Origin: Frondihabitans sp. PAMC 28766
GTDB taxonomy: Bacteria; Actinomycetota; Actinomycetes; Actinomycetales; Microbacteriaceae
DNA length: 64,000 bases
Direction of reading: 5' to 3'
NCBI RefSeq assembly: GCF_001577365.1
Contig: NZ_CP014514.1
Span: 124,001-188,000 of the forward strand
Positions within the stretch are counted from its first letter, which is position 1, and each line of letters starts with the position of its first letter. Shown piece by piece: positions 62,706 to 64,000 of the stretch. Below the pieces are notes generated by a model. The model had not been told where the DNA came from. It saw only the letters and a program-made list of their open reading frames with translations, and made no database searches. A program made the position numbers and the translations under genes.

Positions 62706-63025
62706 ATGACCACCAGCACCTTCACCAAATCCGACCACAGCATCCAGGAAGACGTCCAGGCCGAGCTCGCCTGGACACCGGACGTCGATGACGCCGGGAT
62801 CGGTGTCGCCGTCAAGCACGGCGTCGTCACGCTCTCCGGCGAGGTCGACAACTTCGCCGAGCGCTTGGCGGCGAAGAAGGCGGCGTTCCGCACGAGCGGT
62901 GTGACGACCGTCGCCGACGACCTCAAGATCCATCCCTCCTCTTCCACGTGGAACGTCACCGAGACCGACATCGCCCAGCGTGTCGAGAACGCCATCAAGT
63001 GGATCAGCAAGCTCCCCGACTCCGG
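62706..63025 (+). pseudogene. BON-domain gene disrupted by IS30
   Basis: The first ~107 residues are a close paralogue of 54555-55226: MTTSTFTKSDHSIQEDVQAELAWTPDVDDAGIGVAVKHGVVTLSGEVDN, then DIAQRVENAIKWISKLPDS. Homology stops at LPDS, where the IS30 end begins; the frame runs into it to a stop at 63077. The second BON is broken and the third lost. The gene also has its upstream box split by the IS5 element. Leader GAAAGGGCACCAT is shared with the paralogue. Confidence 0.88.
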
Positions 63026-64000
63026 GCGGTTTCTAGCGGTCGTTGCGAATGAGGTGTGTTCGTTTCGTGTGTCCTAAGCGTCGCATGGCCTGGTGTGGGG
63101 TGAGGTCTCCGAGGACCTTCCGCGGCCTGTCGTTCAGTTCCTGGGCGACACTGTCGAGGTGCTCCTGGGACCATTGACTGAGATCGGTTCCTTTCGGAAA
63201 ATATTGCCGGAGGAGCCCGTTGAGGTTCTCGTTGGAGCCGCGTTGCCAGGGCGAGTGCGCGTCCGCGAAGTAAATCTTGATCCCGGTAGCTTCCTCGATC
63301 CGGGGGTGGTGGAACAGTTCATTGCCCTGATCCCACGTCAGCGTGCGTCTCAGGCTTGCAGGCAAGTGTCGGAACGCACTGATCAGAGCATCCCCGACGG
63401 TCTGGGCGGAATGGTCATCCCCCACACGGACAAGTTTTGTCACGCGGGTGCGCCGGTCAATGAGCGTAATGATCGAGGATCGTTGCCACGCACCGATGAT
63501 GAGGTCACCCTCCCAGCTAACGGCGTACCGGCGGGACTCAACATGCGCGGGCCGGTCGTGGATCGACTTCATCGTCGTGGATTGTTTCAGGGACCCCGTC
63601 CTCGAGCGTCCCCGGCCGTGCTGGTGCCGATACACACGTGCGGTCCGCAGATTCGCGGGGTTTGCCGGGACGATCAGGCTTCGATAGATGCCGTCGTAAA
63701 TTGTCTCGTGGCAGACATGCCAGCCCGGCCGGCGAGGATACCGGCGCTTGAGCCAACGACTGATCTGCTCCGGCGACCACCGCTTCTGCAGCTTCTGAGC
63801 GATCACCTCCCGAAGTTTGAGATCAGCCTCAAATATTCGGCGGCGGGGTCGGCGGCGCCGCTGGTGCGCCTGGTTGTGGGCGAACCACGGCTGGTAGCGG
63901 CCGTCCTCTTTCCGGTTCCTCGAGATCTCCCGATACACGCTCTGGAAGCTCTTGCCGATCCGTGCCGCGATGCTTTTCACCGCTTCACCAGCAGCAAGCC
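63024..64000 (-). mobile_element. IS30-family insertion sequence (partial, runs off window)
   Basis: The left boundary is inferred from the break in BON homology; the sequence then starts GGGCGGTTTCTAGCGG and carries an IS30 transposase. The other end lies beyond the window, so inverted repeats and target duplication cannot be checked. Confidence 0.8.
63033..64000 (-). CDS. IS30-family transposase, 5' end outside window
   Basis: At least 315 residues. SIAARIGKSFQSVYREISRNR is the N-terminal HTH; WSPEQISRWLKRRYP; the DDE domain has WEGDLIIGA (first Asp), LTWDQGNELFHH (second Asp) and SPWQRGSNENLNGLLRQYFPKGTDL (Glu), followed by LNDRPRKVLGDLTPHQAM. The GTG at 63980 is internal; the frame continues leftwards off the end as AGEAVKSIAARIG. 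Confidence 0.93.
   Translation of the reverse strand, partial: LAAGEAVKSIAARIGKSFQSVYREISRNRKEDGRYQPWFAHNQAHQRRRRPRRRIFEADLKLREVIAQKLQKRWSPEQISRWLKRRYPRRPGWHVCHETIYDGIYRSLIVPANPANLRTARVYRHQHGRGRSRTGSLKQSTTMKSIHDRPAHVESRRYAVSWEGDLIIGAWQRSSIITLIDRRTRVTKLVRVGDDHSAQTVGDALISAFRHLPASLRRTLTWDQGNELFHHPRIEEATGIKIYFADAHSPWQRGSNENLNGLLRQYFPKGTDLSQWSQEHLDSVAQELNDRPRKVLGDLTPHQAMRRLGHTKRTHLIRNDR

Overview
The window is high-GC DNA with actinobacterial gene types (GH15 trehalase/glucoamylase-like enzyme, NarL-type two-component proteins, many universal stress proteins, IS1380/IS256/IS5/IS30 elements). It most likely comes from a chromosome or genomic island of an actinomycete; the genus cannot be fixed from the sequence alone.

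The central feature, from about 5 kb to the right end, is a clustered hypoxia/dormancy-type regulon. A histidine kinase (50361-52076) and response regulator (49738-50364) closely resemble Mycobacterium DosS/DosT and DosR (DevS/DevR). The kinase keeps the histidine that ligates heme in DosS, and the regulator keeps the DNA-contact residues of DosR. I read 24 intact copies and one split copy of a 16-bp box (consensus GGGACCTTCGGCCCTG, close to the mycobacterial DosR box) upstream of genes or operons. The presumed targets are: Asp23-like protein; arginine deiminase pathway (permease, arcA, arcB, arcC); two stomatin-like proteins; GH65 phosphorylase; phosphoketolase-aldolase-phosphatase-H+-ATPase-phosphoglucomutase cluster; six or more universal stress proteins; DUF1003 proteins; Zn alcohol dehydrogenase; PntAA-PntAB-PntB transhydrogenase; PNPOx-like protein; oleate hydratase operon; SDR; BON proteins; baeRF-like protein; aldehyde dehydrogenase. 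Together they suggest ATP-sparing sugar phosphorolysis, substrate-level ATP synthesis (arginine deiminase, phosphoketolase), redox balancing and envelope or proton homeostasis under low oxygen.

Layout: 0-4.8 kb SDR end, aquaporin, GH15 enzyme, orphan kinase. 5-7 kb Asp23-like and DUF1003. 7.3-11 kb accessory patch (amidohydrolase, truncated MDR gene, IS701 remnant, IS256). 11-18 kb arginine deiminase block. 18-29.6 kb slipin, sugar and proton-pump block. 30-45.2 kb transporter, dehydrogenases, USPs, transhydrogenase, truncated phosphoketolase, small-peptide operons, second slipin. 45.3-57.4 kb truncated AarF, oleate hydratase operon, USPs, two-component system, SDR, BON, VIT, baeRF. 57.4-64 kb IS1380, aldehyde dehydrogenase, small membrane protein, IS5, BON gene, IS30.

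Two caveats matter. First, at least nine single-base losses, mostly in short G or C runs, break otherwise normal genes (Asp23, arcA twice, arcB, aldolase, H+-ATPase, pntAB, second phosphoketolase, one USP), plus one apparent gain in the baeRF gene. This looks like uncorrected long-read error at least as much as gene decay. Second, several losses are certainly real structural events: 5'-truncated phosphoketolase and MDR genes, 3'-truncated aarF, an IS5 element sitting inside a regulatory box and an IS30 element inside the adjacent BON gene.
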